Source of the DNA: Candidatus Omnitrophica bacterium UBA5776
Lineage (GTDB): Bacteria > Omnitrophota > Gorgyraeia > Gygaellales > Profunditerraquicolaceae
Length of the DNA stretch: 10,617 bases
Assembly (NCBI GenBank): GCA_002418595.1
Contig: DIEK01000015.1
Location: 1-10,617, forward strand
Direction: 5' to 3'
Made by a program: the position numbers and the translations under genes. The notes under the pieces are model-generated. The model did no database searches. It was given only the letters and a program-made list of their open reading frames with translations, and had not been told where the DNA came from. Below, one piece after another: positions 1 to 5,776 of this stretch; the stretch's first letter is position 1, and each line of letters begins with the position of its first letter.

Positions 1-857
1 CTTACTCCCGCGCCGCCCCGGCCGCGTATCCCGGCGAACACGCCTCCACAGGAAACAACAGCCACATTTACTCCAATAAGGCCGGAAAGCTTCGCGGCCG
101 TTTCGGCCGCTACGGACCGCCCGGGCCGGGTCAGCAGGCATATCTCCCCTACCGGAGTTTCATCCACCTCTCTTGAATAATAATCAAGTACCGCCCTCGT
201 TTCGGCGGCGAGGATACCGAAATAATTGCCGGAAGCCGGCACGCTGAAACTGCGCGCGTAAACTTGCGCGCCGTCATTCACAAGGACCGCATCCCAGGAA
301 TGCCGGTATGGGACCAATACCAGAGACAGCCCCTGCCTCCTGCCGCGGATCTCCCTAAAAATACCGGAGATACCCTGCGTGGAAAGATGGAAATATATAT
401 TGTCCGCAGGGAAAAAACCGAAAAGCCGGCAGTATCTTGATATCTCGGAACGGCTTGCCGCCATTAGGCTGACCAGCGCGCCGGAATTCCCGTCCCTGCT
501 TATTATCTCGCAGACGGAAACCACCTCTTCCTCGGGAAGTAACATCAATCTTCCGGCGTGTAAACGACAGGCCTGCTCTATTTCGCCGGAAGAATTAGAA
601 GGGATCCTAAGATGTTTCCAGGTTACGCGGTTCCTGGGCACAGAGACTATCAGGCATTCGGGGACGATCGGCACCAGTTTATTTAATGCGGATTGGATGT
701 CGCGGGAGAGTTCGGTATCGCTGGCGCGTATAGGCAGGTGTTTCTCGGCCAGCAGGCATAAAGCTCTCTTCCGGCTCCTGCGGCGCGAGAGGCCGGCAAT
801 TCTTAAACAAGAGTCTTCCAACTGGCAAACAAGGATCCCGGCTGTTCTTTTTCTCAA
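1..857 (-). CDS. pilM: PilM/GspL-like actin-fold protein of a type IV pilus or type II secretion platform (3' end beyond window)
   Basis: An open frame of 285 codons runs off the left edge without a stop. It resembles PilM/GspL, the cytoplasmic actin-like component that couples the pilus or secretion ATPase to the inner-membrane platform. The best signature is residues 71-113: VSVPRNRVTW, then a LRIPSNSSGEIEQACRLHAG stretch and an LLPEEEVV stretch, the conserved PilM N-terminal core. Family members are usually about 350 residues, so perhaps 60 or more are missing. The start is inferred. The frame is open up to the lipoyl gene's stop at 912-914 with no ATG or GTG. TTG at 857 places the first beta strand (residues 7-20) where PilM proteins have it, but there is no clear Shine-Dalgarno. 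Oddities: the phosphate-1 motif (usually G-hydrophobic-D-x-G) reads GILVCQLED, and the expected phosphate-2 D-x-G is also absent from residues 179-202 (LVLVPYRHSWDAVLVNDG). ATP binding is therefore doubtful. A GspL cytoplasmic domain is the main alternative. Confidence 0.68.
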   Translation of the reverse strand, partial: MRKRTAGILVCQLEDSCLRIAGLSRRRSRKRALCLLAEKHLPIRASDTELSRDIQSALNKLVPIVPECLIVSVPRNRVTWKHLRIPSNSSGEIEQACRLHAGRLMLLPEEEVVSVCEIISRDGNSGALVSLMAASRSEISRYCRLFGFFPADNIYFHLSTQGISGIFREIRGRRQGLSLVLVPYRHSWDAVLVNDGAQVYARSFSVPASGNYFGILAAETRAVLDYYSREVDETPVGEICLLTRPGRSVAAETAAKLSGLIGVNVAVVSCGGVFAGIRGRGGAGV

Positions 858-911
858 TCGTCGGTCTTGGGGTTGAAAGGATTTGAACCGGCGCAGGTCA
901 GGCCAGGATGT

Positions 912-1148
912 CTATGCCAAGATGGAACAGATGACGTCCCCCACGGAAACGGTATCTCCGCAGGAAACCTTCAATTCGCCTATCCTGCCGGAACAGGGAG
1001 ACGGGACGTTGAAAGCCGCTTTGTCCGCGGTGAGCTCGAATAAATCGGCGTCCTGTTTCACCGTATCTCCGGGTTCGCAATAAATGAACGTCACCCTGGC
1101 CTTTTCTATACCCGCGCCCAGGTACGGAACTTTTACCTCTATGTTCAT
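912..1148 (-). CDS. Stand-alone lipoyl-domain protein (78 aa)
   Basis: The whole protein is one lipoyl domain of the 2-oxoacid dehydrogenase E2 type. It opens with EVKVPYLGAGIEKA (compare VPDLGEGI in E2 proteins) and carries the modification hairpin ELTADKAAFNVPSPCSG, with K43 as the lysine to be lipoylated. DKA rather than MKM argues against a biotin carrier. No peripheral-subunit-binding or acyltransferase domain follows: the frame stops at residue 78. Four cysteines (24, 52, 63, 74) are many for so small a domain. The ATG overlaps the lipB stop as ATGA, and a GAGGAG ribosome site lies inside the last lipB codons, so the two are very likely translationally coupled and LipB probably acts on this protein. 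It may be the detached lipoyl arm of a dehydrogenase encoded elsewhere, or a free carrier. The identity of the domain is firm; its partner is unknown. Confidence 0.9.
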   Translation of the reverse strand: MNIEVKVPYLGAGIEKARVTFIYCEPGDTVKQDADLFELTADKAAFNVPSPCSGRIGELKVSCGDTVSVGDVICSILA

Positions 1149-1819
1149 CTTTTGTTCTCCTCTATCCGTATGCCCCGCGGCCAGAAAACCTTAAGAAACG
1201 ATTTCTTCATTTCCTCCAGAAGATCGGAATAAGCTACTTCCCGCGCGCGCGGCGCTTCCTCTTCAAGGCAGGTCATCTTTATGTCCATCCCGCACGGTCT
1301 GATCAGCGAATACGGCTGCATGTCGGCACTGCGTATGTTAACCGACAAACCGTGAAAAGAAACCCAGCGGCTGAAAGCCACGCCGATAGAACATATCTTA
1401 CGGTTATCGGTCCATACGCCCGGTAACCCCTCTCTGCGGGAAGCGGCAATCCCGAAACCTCCCAGGAAACCAAGCACGCATTCTTCCAATCTACCGAGGA
1501 ACCGGCCGATATCCCTGCCCAGGCAGGCGAGATTACAAACGGGATACACGGTGATCTGCCCGGGGCCGTGATAAGATACGCCTCCGCCCCGGTTGACATA
1601 ACGCAGATCTATGTTCTTTTCTTTTAAAATGCGGGGATCCGCCAGGATGTCCGAGGCGCGGTGAGATGTCCCGCAGGTAATCACGGGGTGATGTGAGCAA
1701 AAGATGAGGAAATGCGATCCGGGATTGCCGGCGGCTTCGGCCAGGCATTCCTTTTGAACCCGCAGGGCGGCGTCGAAAGATGTCCGGCCGAGATCGATAA
1801 CCCTCAGCACTTCTTCCAT
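1145..1819 (-). CDS. lipB: Octanoyltransferase LipB
   Basis: LipB moves octanoate from acyl carrier protein to the lysine of lipoyl domains, the first step of endogenous lipoate synthesis; LipA then inserts sulfur. The 224-residue length is normal. Family motifs appear in order: HHPVITCG (43-50), RGGGVSYHGPGQ (77-88), KICSIGV with catalytic K141, and IRPCGMDI with catalytic C176, so both catalytic residues are present. The ATG at 1819 is supported by a CGGAG ribosome site with 6-base spacing. A six-base inverted repeat in the leader could pair with that site. The gene follows mdh by 118 bases and overlaps the lipoyl-domain gene by 4 bases. No lipA is seen in the window, so it must lie elsewhere or be replaced. 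Confidence 0.95.
   Translation of the reverse strand: MEEVLRVIDLGRTSFDAALRVQKECLAEAAGNPGSHFLIFCSHHPVITCGTSHRASDILADPRILKEKNIDLRYVNRGGGVSYHGPGQITVYPVCNLACLGRDIGRFLGRLEECVLGFLGGFGIAASRREGLPGVWTDNRKICSIGVAFSRWVSFHGLSVNIRSADMQPYSLIRPCGMDIKMTCLEEEAPRAREVAYSDLLEEMKKSFLKVFWPRGIRIEENKR
1157..1162 (-). promoter_or_regulatory. Ribosome binding site for the lipoyl-domain gene, inside lipB
   Basis: GAGGAG on the minus strand is formed by two glutamate codons near the lipB end, 8 bases before the ATG at 1148. It supports the small gene as real and its start as the overlapping ATGA. Confidence 0.75.
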
Positions 1820-1824
1820 AAAGA

Positions 1825-1855
1825 ACTCCGCCTTAGAGTAATGAGTTTACGGAGT
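1825..1855 (-). repeat. Inverted repeat around the lipB ribosome binding site
   Basis: On the minus strand ACTCCG (1850-1855) and CGGAGT (1825-1830) are perfect complements separated by 19 bases. The downstream arm contains the CGGAG that serves lipB, so pairing would hide it. Six-base arms with a long loop can arise by chance, so a regulatory role is only a possibility. Confidence 0.3.
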
Positions 1856-1937
1856 AGAGCCTCCCTCAAAATGAAAGTAACGGCTCCTATGCGAAAAATA
1901 CAAATCCGGCTGTATGACCGCTCCGGCGGAGGAGTTA

Positions 1938-2861
1938 CTATGCCGCACAAAGCGCCGAAAAAAGTTTCTTTAATCCTTCAGCCGACGCGCGTAATTTGCC
2001 GCTCTCCGCCGCGTCAAGCTCCAGCTCTATTACCTCCTGCACTCCGGAGCGCCCTATACGGCAAGGCACTCCTATGCACATACCGCGCAGGCCGTATTCT
2101 CCTTCCAGCATAAAAGAAACGCCTCGTATCCTGCGGCTGTCCATAACCACCGCCTTGACCAAGTCGCATATCGCGGCCGACGGAGCTATATACGCGCTGC
2201 CGTTGCCGAAATAAGAAACTATTTCCTGTCCGCGGCCCACCGTGCGTCTGACCGCTTCTTCCACGGCGTCGGCATCCATTGACGCGCTCAGCGGCTTACC
2301 GTTGACGGTGGTAAAGCGGGGCAGAGGGATCATCCCTTCCCCGTGGCTGCCGATCACGCAGGCGCCTATGGATGAGACCGGGGCGCCGGCCATCTCCGAC
2401 AATATATTGGCGAAACGCGAGGCATCCAGGGTCATCCCCATCCCGAAAACCCTGCCGCGGCTGAAACCGGTAAGGCGCAACGCCAGGGCCGTCATTAAAT
2501 CCAACGGGTTCGTGACTATAATGAACACAGCCCCCGGAGCCGCAACTTTTATTTTTAAACAGGCCTCTTTCAATATGGCGGCGTTCTTATTCAGAAGGTC
2601 CTCACGGGTCATGCCCGGCTTGCGCGCCAGGCCGGCCGTAAAAACCACTATATCGGAACCGTTCACGGCGGAGATATCCCCGCTGCCTTCGACTCGGCAA
2701 TCGTAGCCGAGGACATTCCCGGCGTCGTTGATGTCGGCGGCTTTGCCTTTGGCCAGCCCCTCCGCTATATCCACGAGCACGACGTCTCCCAGGCGTTCCT
2801 GCGCTATGCGCATTGCCGCCGTGCCGCCCACATTCCCCGCTCCTATGACCGATATCTTCAT
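1938..2861 (-). CDS. mdh: NAD-dependent malate dehydrogenase (LDH-like type)
   Basis: It interconverts malate and oxaloacetate in the cytoplasm. From the ATG at 2861 it has 307 residues, normal for the LDH-like MDH group. Visible parts are the Rossmann motif IGAGNVGG (6-13), D31 at the end of the second strand (NAD preference), the substrate loop ARKPGMTRED with R80 (arginine here means malate rather than lactate) and R86, VTNPLD (116-121), LDASRF with R149, and catalytic H173 in GSHGEGM. A longer reading from TTG at 2873 adds MGFA, but the ATG starts exactly at the usual MKISVIG; neither start has a clear ribosome site. The gene follows the isocitrate dehydrogenase gene by 57 bases. With AspC it would set the oxaloacetate pool, which fits a TCA-type block rather than leucine synthesis. 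Confidence 0.94.
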   Translation of the reverse strand: MKISVIGAGNVGGTAAMRIAQERLGDVVLVDIAEGLAKGKAADINDAGNVLGYDCRVEGSGDISAVNGSDIVVFTAGLARKPGMTREDLLNKNAAILKEACLKIKVAAPGAVFIIVTNPLDLMTALALRLTGFSRGRVFGMGMTLDASRFANILSEMAGAPVSSIGACVIGSHGEGMIPLPRFTTVNGKPLSASMDADAVEEAVRRTVGRGQEIVSYFGNGSAYIAPSAAICDLVKAVVMDSRRIRGVSFMLEGEYGLRGMCIGVPCRIGRSGVQEVIELELDAAESGKLRASAEGLKKLFSALCAA

Positions 2862-2918
2862 AGCGAAACCCAATGCTTCTTTCTCGATTAACCGCGTGCC
2901 GTAAGGGGAGTGAGTTTT

Positions 2919-3998
2919 TTAAAGGGCGGCGATTATCGCGTCCGCCATCTGCGATGTCCCCACGCTCGACGGGTCGTTCCTGTCCGCCTTCAGGTCGTAA
3001 GTGACGCTCTTTCCTTCGGCGATCACGCGGCGGACGGCTTTTTCAAGCCTGTCCGCGGCGTTATCCTCTCCCAGATGCCTGAGCATGAGCACCCCGGAGA
3101 GTATCATCGCCGTAGGATTGACTTTGTTCATGCCGGCGTATTTTGGGGCCGAACCGTGCACCGCCTCGAATACGGCGTATTCTTCTCCGATATTGGCCCC
3201 CGGCGCAACGCCCAGCCCGCCTACCAGCCCCGCGGCGAGATCGGAAAGTATATCGCCGTAAAGATTGGGCAGGACAAGCACATCATAATTGCGCGGCCTC
3301 TGCACCAATTGCATCGACATATTGTCAACTATCGCTTCTTCGAATTCAACGCGCCCTTCGTATTCTTGCGCGACTTCTCTCGCAGCCCTGAGAAAAAGCC
3401 CGTCCGTAAACTTCATTATGTTGGCCTTGTGCACCGCGGTTACCTTCCTGCGGCCGTATTTAAGGGCGTATTCGAAAGCGTAACGCGCGATGCGCTGCGA
3501 CGCCGAACGGGAGATAGGTTTGATCGAGATACCGGAGTCGGAGCGGATCTTCTTTCCGGATGCTTCGGAGATACGAGCGATCATCGCCCTGGTTTCCTCT
3601 TTGCCTTCCTCGAATTCTATCCCGGCGTAAAGGTCCTCGCTGTTCTCCCTCACTATAACCAGATTTATGTCGCTGAAGGCGCTGCGCACCCCGGGACAGG
3701 AACGGGCCGGCCTCACGCAGGCATAAAGGTCGAGCGCCTGGCGTATGGCGACGTTCACCGTCCGGAAGCCGCCGCCGATGGGAGTAATGATAGGCCCTTT
3801 CAAGGCCACCTTGTTCTTTTTCACGGAGTCCACCACCGCCTGCGGCAGAAGCTCTCCGAATTTCTCGAAAGCGGCCTGGCCCGCGATTACGGTCTCCCAT
3901 TCTATCCGCACCCCGGTGGCCTCTACGCATCTGCGCGCCGCTTCGCTGACTTCCTGTCCTATCCCGTCGCCGGGTATAAGGGTAACTTTATACTTCAT
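2919..3998 (-). CDS. icd: Isocitrate dehydrogenase of the isocitrate/isopropylmalate family, probably NADP-linked
   Basis: Oxidative decarboxylation of isocitrate to 2-oxoglutarate is the likely reaction. The 359 residues begin [11 protein letters not shown]. The substrate loop [13 protein letters not shown] (R79, T80, N82, R86) matches isocitrate enzymes rather than isopropylmalate dehydrogenases. R96, R117, Y124 (EDLYAGIE), K191 ([11 protein letters not shown]) and the metal ligands D249 and D253 (NLYGDILSD) follow. In the cofactor pocket HGSAPKYAG gives K286 and Y287, then V293 and Y334. By my alignment these equal the E. coli NADP determinants K344, Y345, V351 and Y391, while the R395 position is alanine. 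NAD enzymes usually have D-I and A there. The protein is much shorter than E. coli Icd. The ATG at 3998 has a weak AAAGGT site. The 141-base leader separating it from leuD holds a repeated CGGTTACG but no clear promoter. Isopropylmalate or homoisocitrate dehydrogenase is less likely. Confidence 0.85.
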   Translation of the reverse strand: MKYKVTLIPGDGIGQEVSEAARRCVEATGVRIEWETVIAGQAAFEKFGELLPQAVVDSVKKNKVALKGPIITPIGGGFRTVNVAIRQALDLYACVRPARSCPGVRSAFSDINLVIVRENSEDLYAGIEFEEGKEETRAMIARISEASGKKIRSDSGISIKPISRSASQRIARYAFEYALKYGRRKVTAVHKANIMKFTDGLFLRAAREVAQEYEGRVEFEEAIVDNMSMQLVQRPRNYDVLVLPNLYGDILSDLAAGLVGGLGVAPGANIGEEYAVFEAVHGSAPKYAGMNKVNPTAMILSGVLMLRHLGEDNAADRLEKAVRRVIAEGKSVTYDLKADRNDPSSVGTSQMADAIIAAL

Positions 3999-4139
3999 AA
4001 CGACTGACCTTTCGACACAGAATCCGCCGCTGAAAAGTCGGCGAGCCGGGCTAATTGCGGCTTTCGATTTTCAAATACCGTAACCGAATGGCGATGAACG
4101 ATACGGGCGTCGTAACCGTTAGACGCAGAACGGGCATTT

Positions 4140-4640
4140 CTAAACTCTGAATCCCCCGTGTCTCTTGTAGTAATTGACCAGCCCGCCCTCGCCCAGCAGC
4201 GTCTGCATAAAAGCCGGAAAAGGTTTAATCCCGGACTCGCTGTTCTTGGTGAGATTCCTGAGTATGCCGGCGTCGAGGTCTATGCTCAAGGAGTCTTTCT
4301 CGTCTATGCCGGAGGTATCGGCCTCTATCAGCGGCAGGCCGATGTTGAAACCGTTTCTGTAGAATATCCTGGCAAAAGACTTAGCCAGCACGGCGACTAT
4401 GCCGCTCTCCCTGATTACCAGCGGCGCCTGCTCGCGCGAAGACCCCATACCGAAATTGCTTCCGGCCACGATCACGGAAACACCCGGTTTGATCTTGGAC
4501 GGAAAAGCCGGGTCGATATCCTCCATTATGTGCTTCGCCAGCTCTTTCATATCGGTGATGGCGAACTTATACCTGCCGGAAATGATGAAGTCGGTATTTA
4601 TGTTGTCGCCCAGTTTAATCGCTTCAGCATTAAACTTCAT
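4140..4640 (-). CDS. leuD: LeuD/HacB-type hydro-lyase small subunit (isopropylmalate isomerase or aconitase-like)
   Basis: This is the swivelling small subunit that completes the active site of a two-subunit aconitase-superfamily enzyme. It has 166 residues, the short archaeal/HacB length. It shows GDNINTDFIISGRY (11-24), AGSNFGMGSSREQAP (59-73, with R69 of the SSRE motif) and SFARIFYRNGFNIGLP (88-103). The loop after GRY, which sets substrate choice in this family (commonly YLxT or YLxM-like), reads YKFAITD at 24-30, so the substrate cannot be read off as isopropylmalate. The usual cysteine in FGCGSSRE is methionine. The upstream sequence offers a G-run (AGGGGGG) close to the ATG at 4640. 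It is separated from its partner gene leuC by pilT and followed by icd. Family and pairing are firm; isopropylmalate, homoaconitate or citrate as substrate is open. Confidence 0.88.
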   Translation of the reverse strand: MKFNAEAIKLGDNINTDFIISGRYKFAITDMKELAKHIMEDIDPAFPSKIKPGVSVIVAGSNFGMGSSREQAPLVIRESGIVAVLAKSFARIFYRNGFNIGLPLIEADTSGIDEKDSLSIDLDAGILRNLTKNSESGIKPFPAFMQTLLGEGGLVNYYKRHGGFRV

Positions 4641-4679
4641 TATCCCCCCTAATTCCGATTCTCGATCATTAGAAGTCTA

Positions 4680-4712
4680 TGTAACAATGCGGTGTCGAAA
4701 ATTCATGTTACA
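4680..4712. repeat. Inverted repeat in the pilT-leuD spacer
   Basis: TGTAACA (4680-4686) and TGTTACA (4706-4712) are perfect complements with a 19-base loop. They start 3 bases after the pilT stop in transcription order. There is no U-run, so it is not a typical intrinsic terminator. It could be an RNA hairpin or an operator-like dyad ahead of leuD, or chance. Confidence 0.4.
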
Positions 4713-4715
4713 CTG

Positions 4716-5762
4716 TTATAATTGCCTGAATTCCTCCGGATTCTTTACCTTCGACAACGCGGTCTCCAGGCTTATCAGGCCCTTTTGGAAAAGTTCCTTC
4801 AGCGACTTATCCATGGTATGCATTCCATGCTGGCTGCCGGTCTGCAGCAGCGTGGGGATCTGTTCTATTTCCTGCTCGCGCACCAGATTCCTGATGGCCG
4901 GGGTTCCGGTAAGAACCTCGGTAGCCACCACTCTGCCCTCGCCGGAAGCCACAGGCAGCAGAAGCTGCGAGACTACTCCCTGTATACAATCCGACAACTG
5001 GAGCCTGACCTGCTGCTGCTGATACGGAGGAAAAACATCTATGATCCTCTGTATGGTCTGGGGGGCGTCTGGCGTGTGCAGAGTCGCCAGCACAAGATGC
5101 CCGGTCTCAGCCGCGGTTAAAGTCGTGGATATCGTCTCCAGGTCGCGCATTTCCCCTACCACGATGACGTTGGGGTCCTGGCGCAAGGCGTGCTTCAAGG
5201 CGTTGGCGAAGGAGTGCGTATCGCTGTAGACCTCGCGCTGTTTGATCACGCTCTTTTTGTTTTTATGGACGAATTCTATGGGATCTTCTATGCAGACTAT
5301 GTGCGCTTCGCGCTCGTTATTGATCAGGTCGATCATCGCTGCCAGCGTGGTGGTCTTGCCCATACCGGTCGGGCCGGTGACCAGCACCAGTCCGTTCGGC
5401 CGCCGCGCGAGCTCCATCACGATAGAAGGCAAACCAAGGTCGTCGAAGGTAGGGATCTTCAGGGGGACGCGGCGGAAAGCCGCTTCCACCGAGTTCTTCT
5501 GCATATGGATGTTGACCCTGAAACGGTCCATACCCGGCAGAGAAAGCGAAAAATCCAGTTCCAGTTCTTTCTCGAACATCTCCTTCTGAGAACCGTTCAG
5601 GACGGAATAGATCATCTGCTTGGTTTCATGTTTGGTCAGGGAAGAAAGTCCGGTGCGGTACAGTTTGCCGTCTATACGCAATATGGGAGGTTCATTCTCG
5701 GTAATATGCAGGTCTGAAGCGCGTTTCTCGATACACAACAGAAGGAGCTCATTGATTTCCAT
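4716..5762 (-). CDS. pilT: Type IV pilus twitching/retraction ATPase PilT
   Basis: PilT is a hexameric cytoplasmic ATPase that drives pilus retraction for twitching, adhesion or DNA uptake. The 348-residue length is normal. An N-terminal PAS-like region (1-115, RASDLHIT) precedes the ATPase core: Walker A GPTGMGKT (130-137), Asp box CIEDPIEF (157-164), Walker B VIVVGEMRD with E204, and His box TGHLVLATLHT (220-230). The retraction-type AIRNLVRE motif (289-296) separates PilT from the PilB/GspE assembly ATPases. Walker A has Met where Ser is usual. ATG 5762 is chosen over TTG 5765 because GGAGGT lies 5 bases before it. The gene follows leuC by 14 bases and precedes leuD by 75 bases, so it sits between two subunit genes of one enzyme. 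The PilM-like gene at the far end of the window may belong to the same machine. Confidence 0.96.
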   Translation of the reverse strand: MEINELLLLCIEKRASDLHITENEPPILRIDGKLYRTGLSSLTKHETKQMIYSVLNGSQKEMFEKELELDFSLSLPGMDRFRVNIHMQKNSVEAAFRRVPLKIPTFDDLGLPSIVMELARRPNGLVLVTGPTGMGKTTTLAAMIDLINNEREAHIVCIEDPIEFVHKNKKSVIKQREVYSDTHSFANALKHALRQDPNVIVVGEMRDLETISTTLTAAETGHLVLATLHTPDAPQTIQRIIDVFPPYQQQQVRLQLSDCIQGVVSQLLLPVASGEGRVVATEVLTGTPAIRNLVREQEIEQIPTLLQTGSQHGMHTMDKSLKELFQKGLISLETALSKVKNPEEFRQL

Positions 5763-5767
5763 CAATT

Positions 5768-5773
5768 ACCTCC
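5768..5773 (-). promoter_or_regulatory. Strong ribosome binding site for pilT
   Basis: GGAGGT on the minus strand lies 5 bases before the ATG at 5762 and only 2 before the TTG at 5765, so it decides the start. It is the best Shine-Dalgarno in the window and suggests pilT is translated independently of leuC. Confidence 0.8.
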
Positions 5774-5776
5774 GTT

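Noticed and set aside
379..876. Plus-strand open frame of 165 codons
   Set aside because: It lies antisense to the PilM-like frame, which has recognisable family motifs; the plus-strand translation has none.
870..896. tRNA 3' end on the minus strand (GGTTCAAATCC resembles a T-loop)
   Set aside because: The flanking bases do not form a five-base T-stem, no matching acceptor, D or anticodon arms exist, and the upstream sequence is the lipoyl-domain gene.
2919..3998. 3-isopropylmalate dehydrogenase (leuB), suggested by the leuCD neighbours
   Set aside because: The [13 protein letters not shown] loop and HGSAPKYAG pocket match isocitrate dehydrogenases; the isopropylmalate loop pattern is absent.
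2910..4007. Long plus-strand open frame (365 codons) opposite icd
   Set aside because: It is an antisense shadow of a well-conserved dehydrogenase; its translation is histidine/arginine-rich and matches no family I recognise.
3999..4139. Promoter or riboswitch in the 141-base icd leader
   Set aside because: Only a repeated CGGTTACG and weak five-base stems are visible; no convincing -35/-10 pair or known riboswitch core was found.
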